Source: JAIOTH01 sp964639335
GTDB taxonomy: Bacteria; Patescibacteriota; Patescibacteriia; UBA1558; S5-K13
Direction of reading: 5' to 3'
Length of the DNA stretch: 17,332 nt
Assembly: GCA_964639335.1 (NCBI GenBank)
Contig: CAZXCJ010000027.1
Location: 1-17,332 of the forward strand
Shown: piece after piece, positions 1 to 6,142 of the stretch
Numbering within the stretch: position 1 is the first letter of the stretch
Layout: every line of letters begins with the position of its first letter
Made by a program: the position numbers and the translations under genes
The notes under the pieces: generated by a model
Told to the model about the DNA's origin: nothing
The model's input: the letters and a program-made list of their open reading frames with translations, nothing else
Database searches by the model: none

Positions 1-70
1 AAGTTGATAGTAAGCCAATAATGGCAATAACTACCAATAACTCAATTAATGTAAAACCTTTTCTTTTCAT
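1..70 (-). CDS. Type IV prepilin, N-terminal fragment (runs off the left edge)
   Basis: The start ATG is the complement of CAT at 68-70, and the frame stays open to the window edge. The 23 visible residues begin MKRKGFTLIELLVVIAII, a textbook class III signal: short basic leader, Gly before Phe as the prepilin peptidase site, Glu at mature position 5, then the hydrophobic helix that packs in the pilus core. The product would be methylated at Phe and polymerised by the PilB/PilC machinery encoded just upstream on this strand. A weak SD-like AAGGA lies about 10 nt before the ATG, on the long leader described separately. Major pilin and minor pseudopilin cannot be separated from this fragment, because the globular domain is outside the window. 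Confidence 0.93.
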   Translation of the reverse strand, partial: MKRKGFTLIELLVVIAIIGLLST

Positions 71-91
71 TGTTTTTGTTTCCTTTCTTTA

Positions 92-106
92 CCCCATTTA
101 ATGGGG
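92..106 (-). promoter_or_regulatory. Short leader hairpin upstream of the prepilin start
   Basis: CCCCAT (92-97) and ATGGGG (101-106) pair perfectly across a 3-nt loop, 21 nt before the prepilin ATG. The weak SD-like AAGGA lies between hairpin and start. It could protect the pilin mRNA or affect ribosome access. It is not a terminator, since no U-run follows on the minus strand. Confidence 0.45.
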
Positions 107-250
107 ATATGCCCTAAAATTACTTAGAGCGATTTATATTTTTATTATTTTATTTATCCCTCATATATTATTTCTTTAAATAAGCATGGGGATTATATTA
201 AAACCTTTTGACCTTATTTTAAAAAGCCCAAAGTTATCAACAATATTTAT

Positions 251-279
251 ATTATACCACAAATATACTAATGATACGA
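251..279 (-). promoter_or_regulatory. Candidate promoter of the prepilin gene (extended -10)
   Basis: On the minus strand the sequence TGGTATAAT gives a perfect -10 (complement of 251-256) with the extended TG element. The -35 is weak (TTCGTA or TCGTAT, about 274-280), as is usual with an extended -10. Transcription would start near 244, leaving a leader of about 175 nt. A second TATAAT on the minus strand (192-197) has no good -35 and is an alternative. This is a sequence match only. Confidence 0.5.
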
Positions 280-307
280 ATAGCATGATGCTAATATACT
301 AATGATA
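262..307. repeat. 15-bp direct repeat flanking a 13-bp palindrome, over the promoter -35
   Basis: AATATACTAATGATA occurs at 262-276 and again at 293-307, a period of 31 bp, about three helical turns. Between the copies lies TAGCATGATGCTA (281-293), a perfect odd palindrome. The first copy covers the spacer and -35 of the candidate pilin promoter. This could be an operator or simply one of the short repeats that fill these spacers. Confidence 0.5.
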
Positions 308-328
308 TACCAATAATACGAATTAATC

Positions 329-351
329 ACCTGCCTGTCCGGCAGACAGGT
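329..351. repeat. GC-rich REP-like palindrome
   Basis: ACCTGCCTG and CAGACAGGT pair with one mismatch around TCCGG, in an otherwise very AT-rich spacer. It shares the CCTGCC core with the palindrome at 16446-16476, so the two are probably members of one dispersed family. Confidence 0.6.
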
Positions 352-392
352 ACTAATATAATAATTCCTTAAAATTAGTATAATTAGTATTC

Positions 393-463
393 ACCCTGTT
401 AAACCTGTTAAATCAAAATACTATTTAACAGGTTGAAATAGGTAATTCCTTATTTAACAGGGT
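393..463. repeat. Nested inverted repeats downstream of pilC
   Basis: The inner pair is AACCTGTTAAAT (402-413) with its exact complement ATTTAACAGGTT (423-434). The outer pair is ACCCTGTTAAA (393-403) with TTTAACAGGGT (453-463). Each arm is itself a repeat of CCTGTTAAA, so several foldings compete. No U-run follows on the minus strand, so this is not a canonical terminator, though it could stabilise the 3' end of the pilC message. Confidence 0.6.
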
Positions 464-496
464 AAATTAGTATATTAGTATCGCATATTGGTATCG

Positions 497-1708
497 CTAA
501 AAAGCATTAGCCATATTATACATGGGCATAATAACTGCCGCTACCATTCCGCCCACAGCTACACCAATTACTACCATAATCAGTGGCTCTATTAGAGCAG
601 TTAAATTAGCCACCATATTTTCAACTTCTCTAGAATAAAATTTAGATAATTTTTCTAAAACATCGGCCAAACGACCCGTTCTTTCTCCTATTTTTAACAT
701 TTGAGCCAACATTTGCGGAAACATATCGCTTTTGGAAAAAACGTGGGCTATAGAATAACCATCTTTGACTTTTTCAATGGCCTGCTCTACTAATTTTTTA
801 TAATGATAATTGTCTATCACATCACCGGTTATTTTTAAAGAGCTAGTTAAAGACACGCCAGCGCTTAATAAACTTGCCAATGTACCAGCAAATCTAACTA
901 AATATATATTTTTAAATAATTTGCCAAAAACAGGTAACTTTAATTTTAATAAATCAAAAAATCTTTCACCTAATTCTGTTTTTTTAATAAAATAAAATAA
1001 TCCACCCACAATAATTAATAAACCTAAAATAAGATAAACAAAGTAATTTCGAAATAAATCACTCAAAAATAATAAAATTTTAGTAGGTATTGGCAATTCC
1101 TGTCCTGAAGCCGTTAACATTCCAGTCAATTGGGGAATCACAAAAATCATCATGGCAGTACCCACTAAAATCAACCCGGCTATAATAAAAGCCGGGTAAA
1201 TCATGGCCCCCTTTATTTTGGATTGTAAATCATAATTTTTTTCTACTTCATCGGCTAAATATTCCAAAACTTCATCTAATTTACCAGAGCTCTCTCCAGA
1301 AGCAATCATATTCACAAAAAAACCGCCAAAAACAGAATGTTTGCGCAAGGACTCGGAAAATTTCAAACCCTCATCAACATCATCAGCAATTTGATTAATA
1401 ATTTTTTGAAAGGCCTCATTTTTAGTTTGTTTAACAATGACTCTTAAAGATTGGATAATCGGCACAGTGGCTGATACCATTACTGACAATTGCCGAGAAA
1501 AAATCACAATTTCCTTTTTACTAATTCTATTTAAAAAAGGAATTCCCGACAATTTTAAATCTAAAGGACTCCTGTTTTCTTTAATATCAATAATTTGAAA
1601 GCCTTTTTCTACTAAAGCCTCCGAAGCTAACTCAAAATTAGGGGCTTCAACAATACCCACAATCACATTGCCATTGCTATTTAATACCTTATAACTAAAT
1701 AAAGCCAT
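497..1708 (-). CDS. pilC: Type IV pilus inner-membrane platform protein PilC
   Basis: PilC/GspF family protein of 403 residues, the usual length. It forms the membrane platform on which PilB acts during pilin insertion. Two T2SSF domains are visible, about 66-192 and 268-396. Each carries the family's GExxGxLxxxL motif: GESSGKLDEVLEYL at 138-151 and GERTGRLADVLEKL at 341-354. Predicted membrane helices lie near 169-193, 222-242 and 374-396. The ATG is 3 nt past the stop of the PilT-like gene, so translation is probably coupled; there is no clear SD. The stop is TAG. It is the last gene of the pilus operon before the long spacer leading to the prepilin. Confidence 0.95.
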   Translation of the reverse strand: MALFSYKVLNSNGNVIVGIVEAPNFELASEALVEKGFQIIDIKENRSPLDLKLSGIPFLNRISKKEIVIFSRQLSVMVSATVPIIQSLRVIVKQTKNEAFQKIINQIADDVDEGLKFSESLRKHSVFGGFFVNMIASGESSGKLDEVLEYLADEVEKNYDLQSKIKGAMIYPAFIIAGLILVGTAMMIFVIPQLTGMLTASGQELPIPTKILLFLSDLFRNYFVYLILGLLIIVGGLFYFIKKTELGERFFDLLKLKLPVFGKLFKNIYLVRFAGTLASLLSAGVSLTSSLKITGDVIDNYHYKKLVEQAIEKVKDGYSIAHVFSKSDMFPQMLAQMLKIGERTGRLADVLEKLSKFYSREVENMVANLTALIEPLIMVVIGVAVGGMVAAVIMPMYNMANAF

Positions 1709-1711
1709 ATA

Positions 1712-2767
1712 TTAAAAATTCTTTGAATCAGAAATATACTTTTCTGCTTCTTCTTGATTAATTAAACCCTTGCTAATTAATTCTTTTAAAGAACCGTTTA
1801 AATCCTGCATATTGTCTCCGCGAGAAGTTTGAATTACTGAATTTAATTGTTCAAATCTTTCTGATTTTATAATAGATTTAGCTGAATCATTCATAGTAAA
1901 AACTTCTGCAGCTAAAATTTGGCCCCCGCCCGTCTTTTTGACCAATCTTTGATTCATAATAACTTTCAAAGAATCGCTAATCATACTTTTCGCCAATTCT
2001 TTCTCAGACATTTTAAAACTACTATAAATCTTATTTAAAGCTACTATCACCGAATTACTATCCATTACAGCTAAAACTAATTTTCCAGAAACCGCAACTT
2101 GAATAGCCAATTTTATCTCTTGAGAATCATTAATTTTAGATAAATAAACAACATCCACATCTTCGTCAATTACATCTTCTAAGCCCTGCAAAATGGAATC
2201 TACATCTTGTCCCACCTCTCTTTGTTGAATAATGCTCTTGTCGTTTATAAATTCATATTTAATTGGATCTTCTATGCTAATAATTCTTCTTTCTTGATTT
2301 TTGTTTAAATATTGAATAAAAGAATTAATGGTAGTGGTTCTGCCCGAAGACACTGGACCGCATATAATAACTAATCCTGCTTCTAATTTTATTATGTCAT
2401 TAATAACCCGTGGTAAATTTAAATCATTGATATCTTTTATTTGCGCAGGTATTAATTTGATAGTTATGGATAAAGAATTTTTTTGATAAAAAAAGTTTGC
2501 TAAAAATCTAATATCATCAGACCAGCTGTGAGCAATTGTAATTTCTTTTTTAGAAGCCAGTCTTTCTTTTTGTTCTTCAGATAATATAGACTCCGCAATT
2601 GTATTTAAAAATTCTTTTGTCAAAATCGGCTTTTCCGTTAAATCTTTGAGGTTATCATTAATTTTTATAACGGGATAGGAACCAATATTAAAATAAATAG
2701 CCAAAGCATTTTCTTTAATGGCTTGATTGATTAATTCATTTAAATGAAGTTTGTCTATAGAGGGCAT
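1712..2767 (-). CDS. PilT-family protein with degenerate catalytic motifs, probable pseudo-ATPase
   Basis: About 351 residues from the ATG at 2767. The whole length follows the PilT plan: N-terminal PAS-like domain, RecA-like domain and a C-terminal tail similar to PilT (MQDLNGSLKELISKGLI). The catalytic motifs are broken, though the frame is intact. Walker A reads GPVSSGRT (137-144), with Arg143 (codon AGA, 2339-2341) replacing the invariant Lys. The Asp box SIEDPIKYEF is kept. The Walker B region reads DVDVVYLSKIND instead of DPDVIxxGEMRD, so the catalytic Glu is Lys. The His box reads VMDSNS, with Asp for His. It may still assemble or bind nucleotide, but hydrolysis looks unlikely. A longer TTG start at 2785 is possible, but it lies inside a heptamer repeat array and lacks an SD. 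It lies between the receiver gene and pilC. Confidence 0.9.
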   Translation of the reverse strand: MPSIDKLHLNELINQAIKENALAIYFNIGSYPVIKINDNLKDLTEKPILTKEFLNTIAESILSEEQKERLASKKEITIAHSWSDDIRFLANFFYQKNSLSITIKLIPAQIKDINDLNLPRVINDIIKLEAGLVIICGPVSSGRTTTINSFIQYLNKNQERRIISIEDPIKYEFINDKSIIQQREVGQDVDSILQGLEDVIDEDVDVVYLSKINDSQEIKLAIQVAVSGKLVLAVMDSNSVIVALNKIYSSFKMSEKELAKSMISDSLKVIMNQRLVKKTGGGQILAAEVFTMNDSAKSIIKSERFEQLNSVIQTSRGDNMQDLNGSLKELISKGLINQEEAEKYISDSKNF

Positions 2768-2780
2768 AATATTATAAAAT

Positions 2781-2808
2781 CCCAAATAACAAATATCAAA
2801 TTACAAAT
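2781..2808. repeat. Four degenerate heptamers NNCAAAT
   Basis: CCCAAAT, AACAAAT, ATCAAAT and TACAAAT follow each other with no gap in the short spacer upstream of the PilT-like gene. The last five bases are fixed and the first two vary. Similar 7-bp arrays occur at 7359-7379, 8599-8626 and 16352-16395. Confidence 0.75.
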
Positions 2809-2845
2809 AGGCTAGGAATATTAAATTCACTATTTAGAATTTTTA

Positions 2846-3238
2846 TTATTTATTTATTAAATTCTTAATTTTTTTGACTACTTCACTGGGAACAAAATAG
2901 GCCTTGATCAAAAAATCATCCGCTCCTAAATCATAACATTTTTTAATTTTATCTTTTTCGGATAAATTAGTTAGAACTATTAAAGGAATATCTTTAATTT
3001 TTGAATCTTTAAATTTTTCTTCCAAAACCTCAAAACCGTCTTTGCCGGGCATTAATAAATCTAATAAAACAATATCTGGTTGATGTATTCTCATTTTTTC
3101 TAATGCCTCGTGCCCGTTATCAGTTAAAAATACCTCAAAATTTTCTGACTCTAATTTCAAAGCATACATTTCTGACAAAAATAAATTATCCTCCACAATT
3201 AAGACGCTTCCAGTCGATGGTTTGTCTTCAACAGACAT
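2846..3238 (-). CDS. Stand-alone CheY-like response regulator receiver
   Basis: A 130-residue single receiver domain with no output domain. The acidic pocket is Glu16-Asp17, the phospho-acceptor is Asp60 in VLLDLLMPG, the switch Thr is Thr90 in VLTNLS, and the conserved Lys is Lys112. All key residues are present, so it should accept a phosphate from a histidine kinase; none is encoded in the window. It sits inside the pilus operon between pilB and the PilT-like gene (20 nt after pilB), which suggests it regulates pilus motors or twitching, as PilG/PilH-type receivers do elsewhere; that link is inferred from context. No SD is visible before the ATG. Confidence 0.93.
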   Translation of the reverse strand: MSVEDKPSTGSVLIVEDNLFLSEMYALKLESENFEVFLTDNGHEALEKMRIHQPDIVLLDLLMPGKDGFEVLEEKFKDSKIKDIPLIVLTNLSEKDKIKKCYDLGADDFLIKAYFVPSEVVKKIKNLINK

Positions 3239-3258
3239 TTTATTTAATAAACAATTAA

Positions 3259-5019
3259 TTAAGTTTCCTTAGTAACCCTTAAAACCTCTTCTACGGTAGT
3301 AGTTCCATTCAATGTTTTTATTAGGCCATCTTCTAACATTTTTATATGTCCTTGTCGGTCTAATTCTTCTTCAAATTTTACCATATTAGCTCCACTTGAA
3401 ATTATATTTTTTAATTCTCTATTTAATACTAATACTTCTGTAATAGCAGCCCTGCCCTTATAGCCAGTTCCTCCGCAACGACCACAGCCCTTGCCATGAT
3501 AAAATTTTATAGGATCACCTTTTTTAATTTTTCCAAAAAAGGCCTTTTCCGGAATACTTTCAATTCTATTTATAATTTTATCTTCTAAATTAGCTGGTAA
3601 TTTATATTCTTCTCTACAACCATCACATATAGTTCTTACTAATCTTTGCGCTAAAATCATATTCAAAGTAGACGCTAATAAAAATGGCTCAATTTTCATG
3701 TCAATCAACCTTGGAATAGCAGCTGAGGCAGAGTTAGTATGTAAAGTTGAAAAAACCAAATGCCCAGTTAAGGCCGCATGAATTGCTAATTCTGCTGTTT
3801 CTTCATCTCTAATTTCTCCCACCATAATTACATCTGGATCTTGACGCAACATAGACCTTAATCCAGAGGCAAAGGTATATTTGGCCTCAGGCCTAACCTG
3901 GGATTGATTAACTCCTACAATATTATATTCTACTGGATCTTCTAAAGTAGAGATATTAATTTCTTCCGAATTTATTTTGTTCAAAAAAGTAAAAAGAGTA
4001 AAGGACTTACCGCTTCCCGTAGGACCAGTTACCAAAATCATTCCATTGGGCCTTTTTATATTTTCTTCTATTTTATCTTTTAAAAATCCTGAAAAACCAA
4101 TTTCTTCTAAACTAGGAATTTTCTTGGGGGTGCTTAAGACCCTCATAACAACTTTTTCATAATCTATTAATGGTAAAGTTGAAACCCTTAAATCTACCCT
4201 TTCTTTTTTAATCTTGACTCTAATCCTACCATCTTGAGGAATTCTAGTTTCGTCAATTTTCATATTAGCCATTACTTTTACTCTGGCTATTAAAGCATTG
4301 TGAATATATATTGGCAAAACTATAGAACTATGAAGTTTGCCATCAACCCTAAATCTTGTTATAGATTGTTTATTAACTGGCTCGATATGAATATCTGATG
4401 CTCGACCCTCAACAGCATGTTTTAAAATAACTGATATAATTCTAGAAACTGGGGCTGATCTGATAATTTCCTCAAAATTATCACTCTCTAATTTTGCTTC
4501 CTCTATTTCAATTTCCCCTTCTCCTTTGGCTAATTTTTCTTTGGCATAACCTAAAACCTCTCCTACTTCTTCGGCAATGTTTCCTAATTTTTTAGCTACA
4601 TATTCAAAGCTTTCTTCGGAAATCAAATAATATTTTACATTACAATTATTTTTATGCGCTAAAAACTCTGCCGCCTCTACAGCACTAAAATTTTCTGGAT
4701 TTACTAATCCAACTTCCAAAATATTTCCTACCTTATTAAAAAGAACCATCTTATAATTTCGAGAAAGGTCTGGGGGTAATAATTTTAAAACTTCTTCATC
4801 AATACTTTCGTCAATTAAATTTTTATAAGGTATATTTGTGACCTCAGCTTTTATTTTGGTATACTCTTCTGAATCTAACAAAGAGGCCTTTTTAATTATT
4901 TTATCTATGTCGGCCCCTGGTTCTCTTAGTCCTTTTTCTAAAAAATTAAACTTATCGTTATCTAATAAGCTTTTTTCCTTAATTTTGCTAAGAATTTTGT
5001 TATTATAATCGATACTCAT
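3259..5019 (-). CDS. pilB: Type IV pilus assembly ATPase PilB
   Basis: GspE/PulE/PilB family of 586 residues, close to the usual length. It hydrolyses ATP in the cytoplasm to drive pilus extension through PilC. Domains in order: an N-terminal MshEN-like domain (about 30-145), a linker, an N2 domain with ASDIHIEP (207-214), and a RecA-like ATPase. All motifs are intact: Walker A GPTGSGKS (332-339), Asp box STLEDPVEY (357-365), Walker B DPDVIMVGEIRD (394-405) and His box STLHTNSA (424-431). A tetracysteine zinc site is formed by Cys465/468 and Cys512/515. These intact motifs contrast with the degenerate PilT-family gene downstream. The start ATG has no SD, and the gene begins 12 nt after the preceding small gene ends. 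Confidence 0.97.
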   Translation of the reverse strand: MSIDYNNKILSKIKEKSLLDNDKFNFLEKGLREPGADIDKIIKKASLLDSEEYTKIKAEVTNIPYKNLIDESIDEEVLKLLPPDLSRNYKMVLFNKVGNILEVGLVNPENFSAVEAAEFLAHKNNCNVKYYLISEESFEYVAKKLGNIAEEVGEVLGYAKEKLAKGEGEIEIEEAKLESDNFEEIIRSAPVSRIISVILKHAVEGRASDIHIEPVNKQSITRFRVDGKLHSSIVLPIYIHNALIARVKVMANMKIDETRIPQDGRIRVKIKKERVDLRVSTLPLIDYEKVVMRVLSTPKKIPSLEEIGFSGFLKDKIEENIKRPNGMILVTGPTGSGKSFTLFTFLNKINSEEINISTLEDPVEYNIVGVNQSQVRPEAKYTFASGLRSMLRQDPDVIMVGEIRDEETAELAIHAALTGHLVFSTLHTNSASAAIPRLIDMKIEPFLLASTLNMILAQRLVRTICDGCREEYKLPANLEDKIINRIESIPEKAFFGKIKKGDPIKFYHGKGCGRCGGTGYKGRAAITEVLVLNRELKNIISSGANMVKFEEELDRQGHIKMLEDGLIKTLNGTTTVEEVLRVTKET

Positions 5020-5031
5020 AACAATTTATTA

Positions 5032-5373
5032 TTATTCTAAACTTCCTAAATCCACTTCTGGATTTCCAAAAGGATAAGGATTTCCAACCTGCCCAACTTC
5101 TAAAGGCAAATCAACATACGATTTTAAATTTAAATCATCAAATAGAATTTCAATATCATCACCAAATAGACCGCCCTCCTCATTTAAAAGTTTATTTATT
5201 TTCTTTTGTTTGGAGGTCAGTATGTCTACGGTAGTATTGCCAGATTGAATATTGCTTAATTCCTCATCTTGCTTTTTCTGTTTATTTAAAAAATAAAACA
5301 TAAATGCAATCATGACCATCATGACTAAAAATAAAAATACTAATTTTTTATCTATTGTTTTATGAGGTTTCAT
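5032..5373 (-). CDS. Small single-pass membrane protein in the PilP position
   Basis: 113 residues from the ATG at 5373; a TTG at 5391 would add six residues and has no SD. It has a basic N-terminus, one membrane helix (about 12-31), then a polar region and a C-terminal stretch VDLPLEVGQVGNPYPFGNP. The Gly-x-Pro/Asn-Pro-Phe flavour of that tail recalls the short NPF-type segment often found near the end of PilO/PilP-like alignment proteins, but I do not see a PilP domain. Its place directly after pilO and before pilB suggests a pilus alignment-complex role. The leader contains the CCGTTAGAT hairpin described separately. Function beyond this is inference. Confidence 0.8.
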   Translation of the reverse strand: MKPHKTIDKKLVFLFLVMMVMIAFMFYFLNKQKKQDEELSNIQSGNTTVDILTSKQKKINKLLNEEGGLFGDDIEILFDDLNLKSYVDLPLEVGQVGNPYPFGNPEVDLGSLE

Positions 5374-5409
5374 TCCGTAAAATATTATCAATTAAATTAA
5401 ATTTTTTTT

Positions 5410-5443
5410 CCGTTAGATTTAATTTTTATCTAACGGGATTCAT
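5410..5443 (-). repeat. Dispersed palindrome with MNPVR mini-ORF at the end of pilO
   Basis: CCGTTAGAT (5410-5418) and ATCTAACGG (5428-5436) form a perfect 9-bp stem. The 16 bases ATCTAACGGGATTCAT (5428-5443) recur exactly at 12559-12574. Read on the minus strand it starts ATGAATCCCGTTAGA and, one frame off pilO, encodes MNPVR then TAA (5443-5426). It also supplies the last residues and TAG stop of pilO. An A-run, not a U-run, follows on the minus strand, so it is not a normal terminator. Confidence 0.7.
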
Positions 5444-6134
5444 TTTTTAAATAATAAGTTTTAAAAATAATTGAATAGGATTTAATATTGGAATCAAATG
5501 CAAAAGATATAACATCTATTAACCTAATATGATTTTCTAGGGCTTGTAAAAGATTTTTGACTTTTTTATAACTGCCCTCTTCAGCAAAGACAAATAAAGT
5601 AATTTTAGCCTCGCCAATCATCTCTTGATCTAATGTAGATTTTTCATCTTTAACTATTAAATCAGACTTTTTATTGAGAGTATCCTCGGATGAATCTAGG
5701 GCAATGGAGCCCAATTTTAAACCCTGGTTTTCCACTAAGGCCTCTATTTGCGTCATTAATTCTGGTAAATTTTTTTCAGGTGGTAATATTTCATGAAGCC
5801 TGTCTATATCTTCTGATAATTTATCTTTTAATTTTTCATATTCTAATTCCAAAAATTGAGAATCTTTTTGATAATCTTTGGCTCGACTTAAATCATTTTT
5901 TTTCCATTCTGTTAATTTTTTATATTCTTTAATTTGAGAAATCTGAGGACCTATTATTAGAAAATAACCAACCAACAAAACTAATAAAACTTCAATTAAA
6001 ATAATAATCTTAAAATACTTATATATAAAAACTGAAGGACCGGAAACTCGCTTAGAAATTTTGATCTCTGTTTTATTTGCTTCTTCTATTTCTGATCCTA
6101 TATTTAATTTAATATCTTTGTCTTTTTCTTCCAT
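5430..6134 (-). CDS. pilO: Type IV pilus alignment protein PilO
   Basis: 234 residues, typical for PilO. It has a short cytoplasmic N-terminus, one membrane helix (about 41-62), a coiled coil (about 66-115) and a small ferredoxin-like extracytoplasmic domain. The domain opens with the family-typical LPPEKNLPELMTQIEAL (117-133). It would pair with PilN and connect PilM to the rest of the pilus machine. It starts 8 nt after the pilN stop, so it is co-transcribed with it. The last codons and the TAG stop lie inside a dispersed palindrome, so the C-terminus may have been set by insertion of that repeat. Confidence 0.9.
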   Translation of the reverse strand: MEEKDKDIKLNIGSEIEEANKTEIKISKRVSGPSVFIYKYFKIIILIEVLLVLLVGYFLIIGPQISQIKEYKKLTEWKKNDLSRAKDYQKDSQFLELEYEKLKDKLSEDIDRLHEILPPEKNLPELMTQIEALVENQGLKLGSIALDSSEDTLNKKSDLIVKDEKSTLDQEMIGEAKITLFVFAEEGSYKKVKNLLQALENHIRLIDVISFAFDSNIKSYSIIFKTYYLKNESR

Positions 6135-6142
6135 CCTTTTTA

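Larger units (their letters stand above)
71..496. other. 426-bp repeat-rich spacer between pilC and the prepilin gene
   Basis: No convincing coding frame is present on either strand. On the minus strand the spacer holds a candidate promoter near 251-279, a long leader with a small hairpin (92-106), a 13-bp palindrome at 281-293, a 15-bp direct repeat (262-276 and 293-307), a GC-rich palindrome (329-351) and nested inverted repeats (393-463). TTAGTAT/ATACTAA motifs recur in both orientations throughout. The spacer probably separates the prepilin transcript from the pilC operon, because it has its own promoter-like signal. Confidence 0.7.

Noticed and set aside
192..197. Second TATAAT on the minus strand upstream of the prepilin
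   Set aside because: It lacks a -35 or extended TG; the site at 251-256 is better. Kept only as an alternative.
262..463. CRISPR array in the repeat-rich spacer
   Set aside because: Repeats are short, mostly inverted or of mixed length, with no regular unique spacers and no cas genes.
1712..2785. Calling the PilT-like gene a pseudogene
   Set aside because: The frame is intact over the full family length and non-catalytic regions are well kept, so a maintained pseudo-enzyme fits better than decay.
5410..5436. Hairpin after pilO as a transcription terminator
   Set aside because: On the minus strand it is followed by A-rich, not U-rich sequence, and pilus genes continue right after it.
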